Shown in pieces: positions 34,045 to 59,507 of a stretch of DNA of 64,000 bases. The stretch's first letter is position 1. Each line of letters starts with the position of its first letter. This stretch comes from Aporrectodea caliginosa (taxonomy: Eukaryota > Annelida > Clitellata > Crassiclitellata > Lumbricidae). Location: contig JACEVL010000804.1 in the NCBI GenBank assembly GCA_020284085.1, positions 471,501 to 535,500 of the forward strand, written 5' to 3'. The notes beneath the pieces were generated by a model. It was not told where the DNA came from. It did no database searches and was given only the letters and a program-made list of their open reading frames with translations. Position numbers and translations under genes: made by a program.

Positions 34045-34432
34045 AATGTCTGACTTGAGCTAAATAAAGTGTAACTGTTGGTGCTTGCTTGTCTGCAAGG
34101 ACAGGTATTGAGGGTCAGTCAAGCGATTAAACCATCGGCGTAATAATGGGCGTTGTTGAATTAAATGCAGTTAAGAGAATATCAACGTTTCAACCCGTAA
34201 CTCTGAGTACAACGAATATGTTCTGACAGTAAGTTGTTACGATGACAATTTAGAGATTACAGCTGCGTATAGGTATTTAGTTAGAGATTTTCCTATATTC
34301 ACTTGAACAAAACTGCTCTTATAAGCCAGTGCTGAACTGAAAGGACACGTCTACGTGTACACGTTAAAAATAGCGCAGTAATGTCAATTGTGAAACCGAA
34401 AGTGTTATAGATTTTTCGACTTAGAGAATAAG
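34045..34432 (+). promoter_or_regulatory. 5' flank / putative promoter of gene 3
   Basis: Colinear with the gene 2 flank: GTCTGACTTGAGCTAAATAA, TATCAACGTTTCAACCCGTA, TTCCTATATTCACTTGAAC and AGATTTTTCGACTTAGAG are shared with few changes. Conservation extends up to the start codon. Confidence 0.6.
34392..34401 (+). promoter_or_regulatory. IRF/ISRE-like site, gene 3
   Basis: GAAACCGAAA, preceded by GT and followed by GT, fits the IRF-binding consensus GAAANNGAAA. It ends 32 bp before ATG, exactly as in gene 2. Confidence 0.5.
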
Positions 34433-48524
<14,092 letters not shown>

Positions 48525-48599
48525 GTGAATGACTATCCTTACATTTGAAATTAAGGTACGTTTGCATTTGTGTTTACATTCTTCCATTGCTGGTAGTTT

Positions 48600-48725
48600 G
48601 GTACTTGTTTTCCACCACCAACATTTGTCCAACTTCATTTAGTGTCTTTTCACTTTTATTTAAGCGACGAATTATTTTCATGAATGCAACTTCTATTTAA
48701 GTAAAGAATAATTTTCATCAATCCA
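48600..48725 (+). repeat. 37-bp minisatellite copies, 3' flank of gene 3
   Basis: Two to three units of the CATCAATCCAACTTCTATTT type; the short version of the arrays behind genes 1 and 2. Confidence 0.7.
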
Positions 48726-48881
48726 ATGTTATATAAACTCTATATTGTGACAAAGAACACTTCTACGGTCTACCATCGACTGATGCCTTGATCATTATTA
48801 CTGTAATTTTTTAGACAAGAGGCTGTTTGACGATGCTGTGGCATTACGTAGATGATCATCGCCGTCCTCCTCTTATTAGGT

Positions 48882-49838
48882 GGTTCTAGGGGCTATCACC
48901 TCCGGACGTTTCACCTCCGGTCGATTCACCTCTACAGGCTTTCACCTCTAGGGGTATTCACCTCCACTCTCATATTTATTAATAATTAACCATAAACGTG
49001 TAACAAATAGAGTCAGATAATAGGACAAGATAGTGGCTAATTAACGGCATATTATAACGCGTGTCACTGACTGAAAAACGAAACATATGCAATAATTATA
49101 TAAAATATTTGAATAAAAGCAACAAATCATCGTGTTATAAAGTAGATAAAGCGTGGCAATAATCAATACGTAATTAAGTTGATTTCTTATTGTAAACTTA
49201 TCAAGGTTTTTTGTCCACGACGCCGAGAACTAAACATAATATACAGCATAGGCCTAAAAATCATCAACTAATTATAATGCCATCTAGTAAAAGGCCATTA
49301 AGTATGAGAAAGATTGGCAAGCATTTAGTATCGTGGTGCATGTATTTTTCTCCCGTAATTTTAGGCGTCGTGAGAGTCGGTTAGGGTCAGGTTACGCGTC
49401 GTGAGGGTCGGTTAGGGTCAGGGTTAGGGTTTGTGTCGTCTTTAGAAAACATCGTACCTTCCGCGGAGCATGCCAAAAAATACCGTCCCACGTCCGAAAA
49501 TACATGCACCACGATACTAAATGTTTGCCGAAAGATTGGCGATTCCTTTCAAATACCTTATTACATGATTCGATTTGTTATGTGTAATAACATTATTGCA
49601 GAGTTTTCGAGTCAAAGGAATATGTTAACTACAATCACTGACACGCGTTATCATAATAATTACAGTCATTCACTTGTCTTATTATCTGATTCGATTTGTT
49701 ACGCGTTTAAGGTTAATTAATAAATAAATATGAAGAGTGGAGGTGAATACCCCTAGAGGTGAAAGGCCCTAGAGGTTAACGCCCCTATAGGTGAATCGAC
49801 CGGAGGTGAAACGCCTGGAGGTGAAAGCCCCTGATACC
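48882..49838. mobile_element. Near-complete palindromic (foldback) element, 8-bp TSD
   Basis: TATTAGGT flanks both sides (48874-48881, 49839-49846). The ends are GGTTCTAGGGGCTATCACC and, reversed, GGTATCAGGGGCTTTCACC. Each arm starts with about five 18-20 bp TTTCACCTCC-type repeats, then about 350 bp of inverted unique sequence (for example ATTAATAATTAACC at 48989-49002 and its counterpart near 49708). The arms meet near 49360-49440, where GGTTAGGGTCAGGGTTAGGG lies. No coding capacity; MULE- or hAT-like by TSD length. Confidence 0.85.
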
Positions 49839-49846
49839 TATTAGGT

Positions 49847-51690
49847 TTGGGATTGAGACTTTCCAAAAGGCAGCTGCGGCGTTGAAGTTAATAGGTGATG
49901 TTCGCAGGATATATTGTATTCAGTTTTTTTAAGATATAGAGCATTAATAATCAGTGTAGGCTAACTGAAATTATGTATAAAAAGATCTTTTGTTTATTAG
50001 AGTAACGGAAAATTTTGAAAACGCCTCAAGCTGAAAAGCAACTCGGATTCTCAAACGATAGGCCTAATTGCTGTACGATTGACGATCAGTTTTTAAAATG
50101 CCTATTTGGTGCTATGTACGACTTTGTTAATTTGCTCCAAGACATTCGACGGATGGCTATCGGTGGAAGAAAACCGATTATAGATGTAAATGACAGATGA
50201 CGTCATTTATCGAATTGGATTAAAATTTATGACAAATTTAATCTATCAAATCTTTACCAGATTTAATCTATACAAATTGGCTATCTGGCGAATGGATCAT
50301 GCATCGTAGCGGGACAATAGTACTCACTTTATGTCTTATTACTTTTAAGCTTGTGCAATATGTCCAAATTTAGAGGTAATAAAATGAACCATAATTCCCA
50401 TTCAACCGAAAGACCAAGAAATGAAGGAAATTCTTGTTACTAGTATTTGATCAGTGGAGGTCAAGATTTGACTTGGTTAAAATTTTATAAGAACCAAAAT
50501 TTATAATCTATGACTGAAAAGAAATCAGCGAAAGTCGACAATTTCTGGCAAAAACCACTGTTGCCAGTAGTGGTGGTAGTGATTTGATAGTGATGGTTTT
50601 TAAATTCTTGAAGAAGACCGATTGTCTGTCCGGAACAAAGAAAATAAGTGATATTTAATATTTATATTACTACACTGTTCCAGTGTCAGTTGTAGATGAA
50701 CTCAATTTATAACTATGAGACACTTTATTAAGGTCAATTGTAAAGTGTGTACAATTGGCAAGTAATACAAAAAAGATAGCTTGTTTTGAGACTTACACTT
50801 TTAAAACTTTGGAAGCGTTACCATGCAAAAGCAATTCCTATTCCGCTACATTTCCAAGATTATAACGATCGCCACTGTATTAAAAAAGCCTTTTATTATA
50901 CTTGGCATTTAAGAAATAAGCATTTATGCTATCACCTGTACAAGATTACACTGTATTTTAATGACTATGCCCAGCGGGACTCTTATAGTTCTTGTGAGTT
51001 AGGTCTATCCATTTGACATGTCTTCCTGATTGTCTCTATATCTTCTAAGCTTCTGGTGTTCAAGGTTAAGATCAATGTATGAATACGTGAATTCATGTAT
51101 GTTTACATACATGCATGCTGTTTGCATGCATGTATGTAATGTATCATAATTGCAATATCACATTCAAGAAGAGATGTGACAGCAGTCAATACATAATATA
51201 TGTGGAATTGTGGATCCCATGATATGTTAAACGCTTTACATGTGCTATGAATCCCTATTAGGCCTATGTTTCATATGAGTCTTAGATGACGAATCGACAA
51301 AAAGACACCCTATCAAACTGGATATAGTAGATTGCCGACGGTAGCCTATACGGAATACATGAGTCTCCGATTAATAAACAACAGAGATCTTAAACTATTC
51401 CCAACACTGGTATTTTTGATTGGTATTTTCACGGCCAAATATTGACGAATGCACATGAAATTCTTAGCGCTGATTAGTAGGGTGCATCATGTGCCACAAA
51501 ATATTTCAAAAGTGTTTGTCCCTATTTCATTTCTGTTCCTATTACTAAAAAAGTGTGTTTACCAAAATTTGACAATATTTTGACATATTCTAGGTATCCC
51601 ACCCAGCAATTGAAGTTTTACAATAGCGAACTATTACGAGGATTTATACAAGTTACACATATCATGCCGCAATAATACTTTAAAGAATGT
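49847..51690. other. No gene recognised; one 16-bp-stem hairpin
   Basis: AT-rich unassigned DNA. An inverted repeat of ACATACATGCATGC type is at 51103-51139. Short frames have no domain. Confidence 0.5.
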
Positions 51691-51817
51691 TCCAATAGTT
51701 CTCATCATTGGCAATGCTACATTCGTCAATGGCCATCTCTAGAAGCATTGCAAAGATTTTAAAAAGTGAATTTTTTTACCATCATGTTGTAAAAACACGT
51801 TGCAAAGTCATTACATG

Positions 51818-52141
51818 TCATGCGTATAATGAATATCGTCGCTCGTTGGTTGTGATGCGTCTGCATGGACTGGACTGTCTTTGCCGGTCTTGAAGCACAA
51901 CTTGAAGCGAATCTTGATAATGCTCTTTAATCTTTGGTGCTGACAGAAAATCCGTGCTGACCTTCACTCCTCTTTCAGCACAGTCATTGATTACATTGAG
52001 TGCTTCAATGTTTGTCATAGCGGCTTGGTAGTCGTTACGGTTCGACCAGTCGGACGCATCTTTATTGAGGAACCGAGTATCAACTTGTAATATTTCAAAC
52101 ATACATTGTATGCCATGGGTCAGTCCCAACAAGATCGGCAA
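51818..52141 (-). CDS. Uncharacterised protein fragment with AERGVK motif
   Basis: 107 residues with MFEILQVDTRFLNKDASDW, then AMTNIEALNVINDCAERGVK and DSLQVVLQDRQRQ. It shares NDxAERGVK with the + strand fragment at 12835-12954. I recall similar text only from hypothetical, repeat-associated proteins. The frame opens at an ATG, but the N-terminus is probably not native. Function unknown. Confidence 0.4.
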   Translation of the reverse strand: MPILLGLTHGIQCMFEILQVDTRFLNKDASDWSNRNDYQAAMTNIEALNVINDCAERGVKVSTDFLSAPKIKEHYQDSLQVVLQDRQRQSSPCRRITTNERRYSLYA

Positions 52142-52900
52142 GAGTTCTTATAACTGTGATCACAAGACATCTGCATACGATTCTTCTCCTGTCATCGATA
52201 CCTCGGGCAAAAACAGATGCAAGAACGTGCAAGAACAAGACCTCAATGTATTTCTTCTCAAGAGCACTTCTATTTTTAGGATTGATCTTTGTCTACAAAC
52301 GCCCAAGAACTTCACATCCTACATAACATCCATCATATGTCACCTTCAATGCTTTTTACATGCAATACTCATGCAAATATAAACAGTAATAAATATGAAC
52401 GATTTTATACCAAAATATTACGTCGCGCCTCAATAAGCAATATAGTTAATATAGTGAATAGTGCTTGCAACGTTTTTTTGACAGCCACATACATGAGTAT
52501 AACTAAAATCACTCTTTTTCACATAAGTAATGTTTTGTAATTTTATATATTATTGACCCAGTACAATATAGCGCTTTAAGATTTCTACAACACAATACAA
52601 TACTCTGTAGCCTATTTGATTTTGCCCGTCTGCCAAAGTTCAGAAGAGCACACATGACAGATCGTTGATGGTTCTGAGCAACTGTGAGTGAAGGACTTCC
52701 TCAGGCAACGAATGCCTCTAAGAAAGGTAACCTAAAGCGTAACGTATTTAAACCAAACTTAATTTTAACTGCACGAGGTTCTATTAAGGAACAACTAGTA
52801 ACTAAGATCGTTCGCGCCAAGCCTAGGCTGGGCAATTTTTTTTATCTAGGAAAACCCACAGTTGACAATTTTAACAACGTCTTGCCAATAATGTTGATCG
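52142..52900. other. No recognisable feature
   Basis: Short frames without recognisable domains. Confidence 0.45.
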
Positions 52901-52904
52901 GACT

Positions 52905-53045
52905 TCATCAGGGGCATAGCCAGAAAAGAATTTCGGAGGGGGTTTTATTTTATAGGGGTATTTCCGTTGGAAATGTTCCTATTTTCTACATTTTAGTGTT
53001 TGATAACAGTATACTACTTTTATTTGGGAGTTCGAACCCGTAAAC
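52905..53045 (+). mobile_element. hAT-type terminal fragment
   Basis: CAGGGGCATAGCCAGAAAAG followed by a G/T-rich stretch is a frequent hAT-type terminus, as in the MITE at 13735. No matching right end or TSD seen. Confidence 0.45.
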
Positions 53046-53483
53046 CACCCAAAAATACGTCCATTGCCTTTATCTTGATTAGCCTACGTCAAACGTGTTC
53101 ATTTATGGCGCAACACTGTATCTATAAATAGCAGTATCCATTATGCACATGCAATCCGTTTATCAGCATGTGAACCAATAAAATTACATTGTAATATTTC
53201 TCCTGTTATTTCTCGGATTCTAATTCAGTGGCCCATGCGTCTTTGCACCAGTCAACCAATGTCATGTTACTATGTTTCAAGCTGTTGGTCCAATGAATAC
53301 TGTTGTAGATGCCATTCAGATTTAACACTAGTAATAGAAAGTTCACAGATACATCAAAATTTAATATATAATATTGAACATTAGCCTCACACAATTTTTA
53401 TAAAATTGTTCCTCCTGCTTAAAATTGCTGAAGTATGTCAGCTGCCCCATTTCACGATAGCACAACAGATTGTTTATTCACAT

Positions 53484-53485
53484 GA

Positions 53486-53516
<31 letters not shown>

Positions 53517-53605
53517 TATATGTATGTATGTATGTAGCTGTATGTATGTATGTATATATGTATGTATGTATGTTTGTATGTATGTATGTATGTATGTATG
53601 CCTGC
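53484..53605 (+). repeat. (TATG)n microsatellite
   Basis: About 120 bp of TATG units with TATA and TAGC interruptions. The open frame through it (Met-Tyr-Val-Cys repeats) is not a gene. Confidence 0.95.
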
Positions 53606-53829
53606 AATGCCATGCATGTATACTGCCAGCTCTTAAATTGAAAACGAGTTAATGCGGAAAACAGTGATTGGTAACTAAATAATTAGAAACTAATTAATTA
53701 ACCAATTAATTAGTTTGGTAGCTAATTCTAACTAATTATTAACCAAAATTTTGCAAATTCTAATTCTAATTAATAGTTGTCTAATTCTAATTAAAATTTC
53801 ATAATTAGCTTCATCATTACCTTGCCTAT

Positions 53830-54205
53830 ATATTTCTTTGAGCTATGAGCAAAATAAAGTGTAGGCCTAGCTGTTAGTGTTTGCTTATCTGCAAGGGCAG
53901 ATATCGAGGGTCTATCGAGCAACTACACCATCGACATAATCATGGGCGTCTATAAATTAAACGCAATCGACAGACTACATAGGCCTATATTTACACTAGT
54001 AACTCTGAGTAAAATGAAGATGTTCTGAGAGCAAGTTGCTACCATGACAAAATAGAGACTACAGCTGCGTTCAGGTATTTTGTAAGGGATTATTTTATAT
54101 TCACTCGAACAAAACTACTCTTATTGGCCAGTGGCAAAGTGAAAGGAGTCGTCTACCTGTACAGTGTAGGCTACACTGTACACGTTAAAATAACAAAGTA
54201 ACGTA
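53830..54205 (+). promoter_or_regulatory. Orphan copy of the TRIM-NHL 5' flank
   Basis: Colinear with 20860-21160 and 34045-34385: AATAAAGTGTAG, CTGCAAGG, TATCGAGGGTC, AAGTTGCTACCATGACAA, TATTCACTCGAACAAAACTA, CGTCTAC and CACGTTAAAATAAC in order. Homology stops about 25 bp before the ISRE-like site, and no exon 1 follows. A promoter fragment left by a deleted or incomplete gene duplicate. Confidence 0.7.
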
Positions 54206-57140
54206 TCCGCTCTGCAGGCATTCTATAATTCCGACCAGGCTATCGATTCAGTGGCTGAACTATATGTCTCGATAGGCGAGACGCAGGGGTTTGGCTTACC
54301 TCACCCACATCACTAGGGTGTGTGACTATTTCAGGTGAAGGAACAGGCGAATGTGACATTTAACATTTATTTGAAACCACGCGACAAGTTCAAACATCGA
54401 TATTCAACAGGCAGCAATATTGACAAATTTGACAGTCTTCACCTTAGCTTACTAACACGCAATGCGAGTGGTAGTTTGGAAGTATTGAATGTGCCCTAGT
54501 TCCTTAATACCCCGAGTGTGATAAGCGGTGATTTATGTAGCGTCTGACGAGATTAGGAAAAGTGCTCGCTATACTTCCAAGAGGCTGCGAGCTTGGCGAA
54601 CCTATGTTTTTTCTATTTATCTACCTCCGTAATGTGCTAGACACTAGAGTGTATACATAGGCCTACGATCATACATACACACGTATACACACATACATAT
54701 ACATACGTACATTCATGTTAACACATCGAGAGGTGTAGGCTATCCTACGTCACTTCTCAATCGTTCAGACATATCTTTCAGGTCATTGATGCCATTTTCC
54801 ATCAATCCCAAACCTGAATTCTTTTGTAATACACAGAATTATAGGCCTATAGCCCCTAAGAATCGCTCTGGTCAGAATACCTTTCTGGATTAGGTTGAAT
54901 GATAAGTAACCTACGATGTGTTCGATCTCTTTGCATAGGCTACAGCTTCCGATCTCTGTCAATGTTCCGTAAAAGCTTCAAAAGTGAACCATAACGTTGA
55001 TCGTGGCTCTGCATAGCTGTCCGGGAGCGACACTAAATCGGAGTTTCTGATGAATAAATGCGTTACGTAAATTGGTGATTTATATGTTGTTAGAATTACC
55101 ATACAATGCAACTAAGGCATCATATGGGACGTCATATAATGCTCGTGACGCAATTATTGTCAGACTATCGCAAATAGTTCGGTGATGATTATCTCTGCAA
55201 ACCAGAGTCAAGTCTGCTTAGCGCCGACATCGATTGTTTGAACGAATTTCTCTAGCTTTATCGACTCTGCCAGCATATATCCGAGTTCCTTGAAAGAAGA
55301 GGACCAGCTCTGTGGAAATAGTAAGTCATATGTAAGATTTTATTGATAGGTTGTGTCGTCGTAGACTTAGAGGGAGACAAACAACTGACTTATCGACGTA
55401 TATATACGTCGATGCAAGTGCAACTGACCAATGGAAAATGCTTTTAAGTGCGTATTGAAGGGAATAAGGGTGAGTTGATTGTACAAAGTCAGCAATGTTG
55501 CCCAGCGCTATTAGACCGTGAGGCGCGTAAAAGTAGTCGAACTTTACTTTGGATCGAAGCTGGATAAAATCACCAACACCAGCTCATAAACAACATCTCT
55601 AAGTAGGAAGATCGGAATAGGGTCCAGCTACATTGGTTTGAGCTCATATCTCATGCACCTCTGTACGTGTGAATGCGGGTTCGCCTCGCGATGGTGGCTT
55701 ATTTAATAGATCTGAATCTCGGGCTAGCTATTTTACCGGTATTCAAATGGGTAGCGGTGGTGAAGGATCTCACCCGATAAGTTCATTGAAAATGAGCAGG
55801 GTCGAGGCCATAGGTCGTTATAGAAAAACGTGTAGTCTACTGTACATTTTCATGTTTTAGACGGCGAAGACAGTTTGAAGCGACTTTAATGAAAGCGATC
55901 TAGGCGCCATTCAATTCTCGAATAGGTCTATTTGGGGAGCTAAGCCGTAAGTATCATGACGGGCAATTGAGACTTTCTTCATCAAATGGCGATGAAGTCT
56001 TCCGCAGAGAAAAACGATGACAGTGAATTCCATAATTTACTAGGACCATTGTATGAAAAAGCGTTGAAATAACGTCTTTTATTGTTTTCAACAAAAAATA
56101 TAAGCATACCCCACCATATATCAGTTACCTACCCGCAGCTATTGCATTGACCCTAAACACAGCCGTATATGCTGGACCAACCATAAAATTACGATTATAG
56201 CACCAACCTCAGCCCAATCATAACCGCCGTCAGTGATGTGTAGGCCTATGCCTGGACGGTAGGATCCTTGGTTCGGACCTCTGAGACAAAGACACCGAAA
56301 CTTAGAATTAATATTGATGTGATCCAATTTTTAGGTACCCTAGTCGTTTGATGACTCGACTTTTTCGGTATATAGGCTACAGTATGATGCACTATAGATT
56401 ATTTTAGAATCCTAGCCTTTCGATTTTGGGTAAAATAAAATATAAGTTTGCTGTGGGACTCCGCCCTGGACCACCCCTAGACTAAATTAAACGTGACCAT
56501 TTGTATTAATTTGATACTTTCATTTTAATAATAATTACTATTCAAAATGAACAGGGTTGATTTGATCTCATTGGTTGAACTTATTGACAGGACACTCATT
56601 CAACCAATCACGAGCCATAGAGACATTTACCAATAACAGTGGTGATTATCAGAACAAACTCTATTGTAGCTTTGACACCTACAGTAGGGGACCGTTACAA
56701 CCACTAACTTCACTAAGTGAAGTTGTCCGCCACCGGAACATCGACGTTTAGACGAACAATGACATAGACCACAGCAAGCCACAACAAATTCTACATCTGT
56801 CGCTATAATTTTAAGAATTTTATGGCTACATAAACGTGTGGATATTAATAGCAGCAGACTAAGTTTTAGGCGGAGGACTAACGGATGCAGCGTTTGTCGG
56901 CGTTTACAGGTAAAGACGACTGCTCATCTGAACAAGATACGTCAGCCTCTGTTGGAAAACAGTTGCACTTCAATGAATGTAGCCACATTTGTGATCAACT
57001 TTAAACTACGCAATGTTTGTTTTATCAGGCTCTATGTAACTTTTTGCAGTAGTTTTTCTTTCACTGTTCCACAGATTTTATGACATCCGCAGACGGTTTG
57101 CTAGCATGAGTTCATGACCATTTCTAGATCTCCTCTTTAC
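54206..57140. other. No gene recognised
   Basis: Unassigned DNA with a few TAGGCCTA words and a (CATA)n-like patch near 54670-54715. Short frames lack domains. Confidence 0.45.
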
Positions 57141-57194
57141 GTGTTACTATTTTTTCTGGGTCTCTTCCTACACCCTTCTCCCTCCTCAAAACCT

Positions 57195-57270
57195 TTTTCT
57201 TCTTTAGGCGAACTCGCACTGGGAGCGCTACTGAATGGCCACTTCTGTGAGTGACGCTATATAAATTAAT
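57195..57270 (+). mobile_element. LINE 3' tail fragment
   Basis: CACTGGGAGCGCTACTGAAT followed by GTGACGCTATATAAATTAA parallels the end of the LINE at 58894-59507 (ACTGGGAGCGCTTCTGAACG ... GGCGCTTTACAAA). Confidence 0.5.
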
Positions 57271-58600
57271 ATATACAATTATAATACTCCATAATGTTTT
57301 CCACATTTCTTAGCTAATGTCCATAATAATAACCCATCGTTAATTCGAGTAAATATCGCAATCGTTATCTCAAGACTTCAGCAACGCTCAAAAAGCTTCA
57401 TAGCGGAAAGCAGCTTATTCACAGGCTCTTAGTCAAACCAAGAGCGATAGACAGGGTCAGAATCCAAAGGGTCAGACAGTCACACGGTTACGGTTCGTGG
57501 TGTTTAAAATTTAAGCGGCGAGAAAATCTCATGAGACTAATTTGGCAGAGGGTCTTTGCAAGTTATTATGTTCACAGGTTCTTACCTGAGAAGGGCATTT
57601 GCTCAGTATCAGATAAGTGCAGCAGAAACAAAGCCTGACAAAAAGCCTCACAGGATTTACTGGATGGAGTAAGGAAGCACATTCAGAAGTTATACTAAGG
57701 CTGAAACGAACAGAAAATTTCTAGTATCAGATCTCAACAGAAGCCGAATGTATGACCTGTGCAACGAGGAATGCCACAGAAGAGGTTAAATGCCTGACAG
57801 AGCAGCTGGTGTTTACAGAAAAATATTTTGACTTCAATTCATCATTATTGAAACCTGCCTGTGCCCGTGAGCTATCCATTTCCACAACAACGAAAGACAA
57901 TTTGCTGAAGTTGTTTAATGATGGGGCTATCCCAATAAAGTTCTGCACAATCGACAGTTCTGTTAAAACTGTTAACACAATTCGAGAAAGATTGTTATTA
58001 TTCAGCATTTGTAACAATAATTTTAATTGTTTAAATAAAAATGATTAAAGCAAATTTCTCTTTAAAAAATACGTTTTCTTTGTTAGTCTCAAAATGCTGA
58101 AAAACTTAGATACAACGTTCTGGCTTAAACCCCGCGATATATGCACTGAAGAGAGGCATTCCACAGACTGATAAGTACATAAGTAGGTGACAAATCAGTG
58201 CAAAAGCTGAATATCGCTGAAATACTACCGCACGTGAACTCCAAAATGATTGGTAAAGTGAATATTGTAAATAATATAAATTTGAGAGCAGATTCCATTG
58301 GACAATTATACAAGTGCAGAGTCACTGATCGGACCAAACAGAACTTTAATCCATTAATATTAATGAACTCAAACGCTTTCATTTAAACTGTTAAATATTT
58401 TCTTCTGCCAGACAGCAAGTTGAATAAGGGTTGCCAGATTTCGGAAGTGTTTGGTCGAGAAATAACATAAAAAAGTAGCCCTAAAGTCGCGAGCTCAACA
58501 GCTAAATGAAAACATGAATAAATTTTAGCTAATTGCGTCAATATACATACTTTATTGCTTTCGCCAGGACACGTGATGAAACCATTGGCGTATATAATAT
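57271..58600. other. No gene recognised
   Basis: Open frames of up to 98 codons (57752-58048) occur, but I recognise no domain; coding status unsupported. Confidence 0.4.
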
Positions 58601-58624
58601 TTACCTGTTAGTCTTAACAGGCTT

Positions 58625-58672
58625 TACGCCAATCATCGTCGACATGACGGCGTCGTTAAATAAACGATATTA
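58625..58672 (+). mobile_element. 48-bp 5'-truncated retroelement insertion with 15-bp TSD
   Basis: AGTCTTAACAGGCTT occurs at 58610-58624 and 58673-58687. Between them lies only ...GACATGACGGCGTCGTTAAA plus TAAACGATATTA, the same 3' end seen at 32595-32640. Classic target-primed insertion with extreme 5' truncation. Confidence 0.85.
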
Positions 58673-58893
58673 AGTCTTAACAGGCTTGAAGGTGCAAGGT
58701 ACAAAGAACGCAACGTTGAGCTTTAGGCTACATGTATTTAGTGGTTCAGCGCCTATAGCAGCAGTCAACACTACATTCAGTCTAGCAACAGACCTGGAGC
58801 GTATTCAGTAAATATTCGTCCTTTAATTATATTTTATAACTTAGACTGCTTAGTTCGTTGGCTCTTACAACTGAGTATAGGTAGATTATCATT

Positions 58894-59507
58894 GTGAGAG
58901 TTTGTTTTCTATCGAATCGAAATTCGTTTTCGCACGTACAGTGTATACAGGCTATATTAGTTCATGCTTTTGTATTTTCTCGGATTGACTACTGCAATTC
59001 CCTTCTTGTTGGTCTTCCTAAGGTTCGTCTCTCTCCTCTTCAATCGGTCCTCAACACAGCTGCTAGACTGATAGCCCGCCTTCCCCGGTACTCTCACATC
59101 TCTACCTTTATGTTTGATGAACTTCATTGGCTCCCTCTGCGTGCTCGCATACAATTTAAAATCCTCTCTCTGATCTTCAAGGCTCAGAGGGGTCTTGCCC
59201 CGCAATATCTGGTTAGAGTAATACTTCGGCCTCTTTCAGCTTCCTCTCACCGTCCACTTCGTTCCTGCAATAGACTTGACCTCTTGGTTCCCCGTAGTAG
59301 AACTGCTATGGCTCAGGCTCGTTCCTTTGTTTCAATTGGTCCCTCTTTTTGGAATGCTCTTTCTCCTTCTGTTCGCTCTAAAATTCTCTCTGGCAGTCTC
59401 TCTTCTTCCTTCGCTTTTCTCAAAACCTGTTTATTTTCACGGGGCTTAGCACACTGGGAGCGCTTCTGAACGGTTAACCCTACGAGAGGCGCTTTACAAA
59501 TGTTTAA
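58894..59507 (+). mobile_element. CR1/L2-like LINE C-terminus, open frame
   Basis: Reads RIDYCNSLLVGLPKVRLSPL, then NTAARLIARLPRYSHIS, LHWLPLRARIQFKILSLIFK and SRGLAHWERF*. 191 codons are uninterrupted, so it is younger than the others. Its 3' UTR GAGGCGCTTTACAAATGTTTAA is cut by the foldback element and resumes as AATACGATACGATACGAT at 62027-62044, the (GATAC)n tail also found at 4041. Confidence 0.88.

Noticed and set aside
49395..49435. Interstitial telomere or chromosome-fusion site (TTAGGG words)
   Set aside because: Only about four degenerate units, lying exactly at the centre of a palindromic mobile element.
53470..53652. Met-Tyr-Val-Cys repeat frame
   Set aside because: Translation of a (TATG)n microsatellite.
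57752..58048. Overlapping + and - frames of about 97 codons
   Set aside because: Open on both strands, no recognisable motif; probably chance in AT-moderate DNA.
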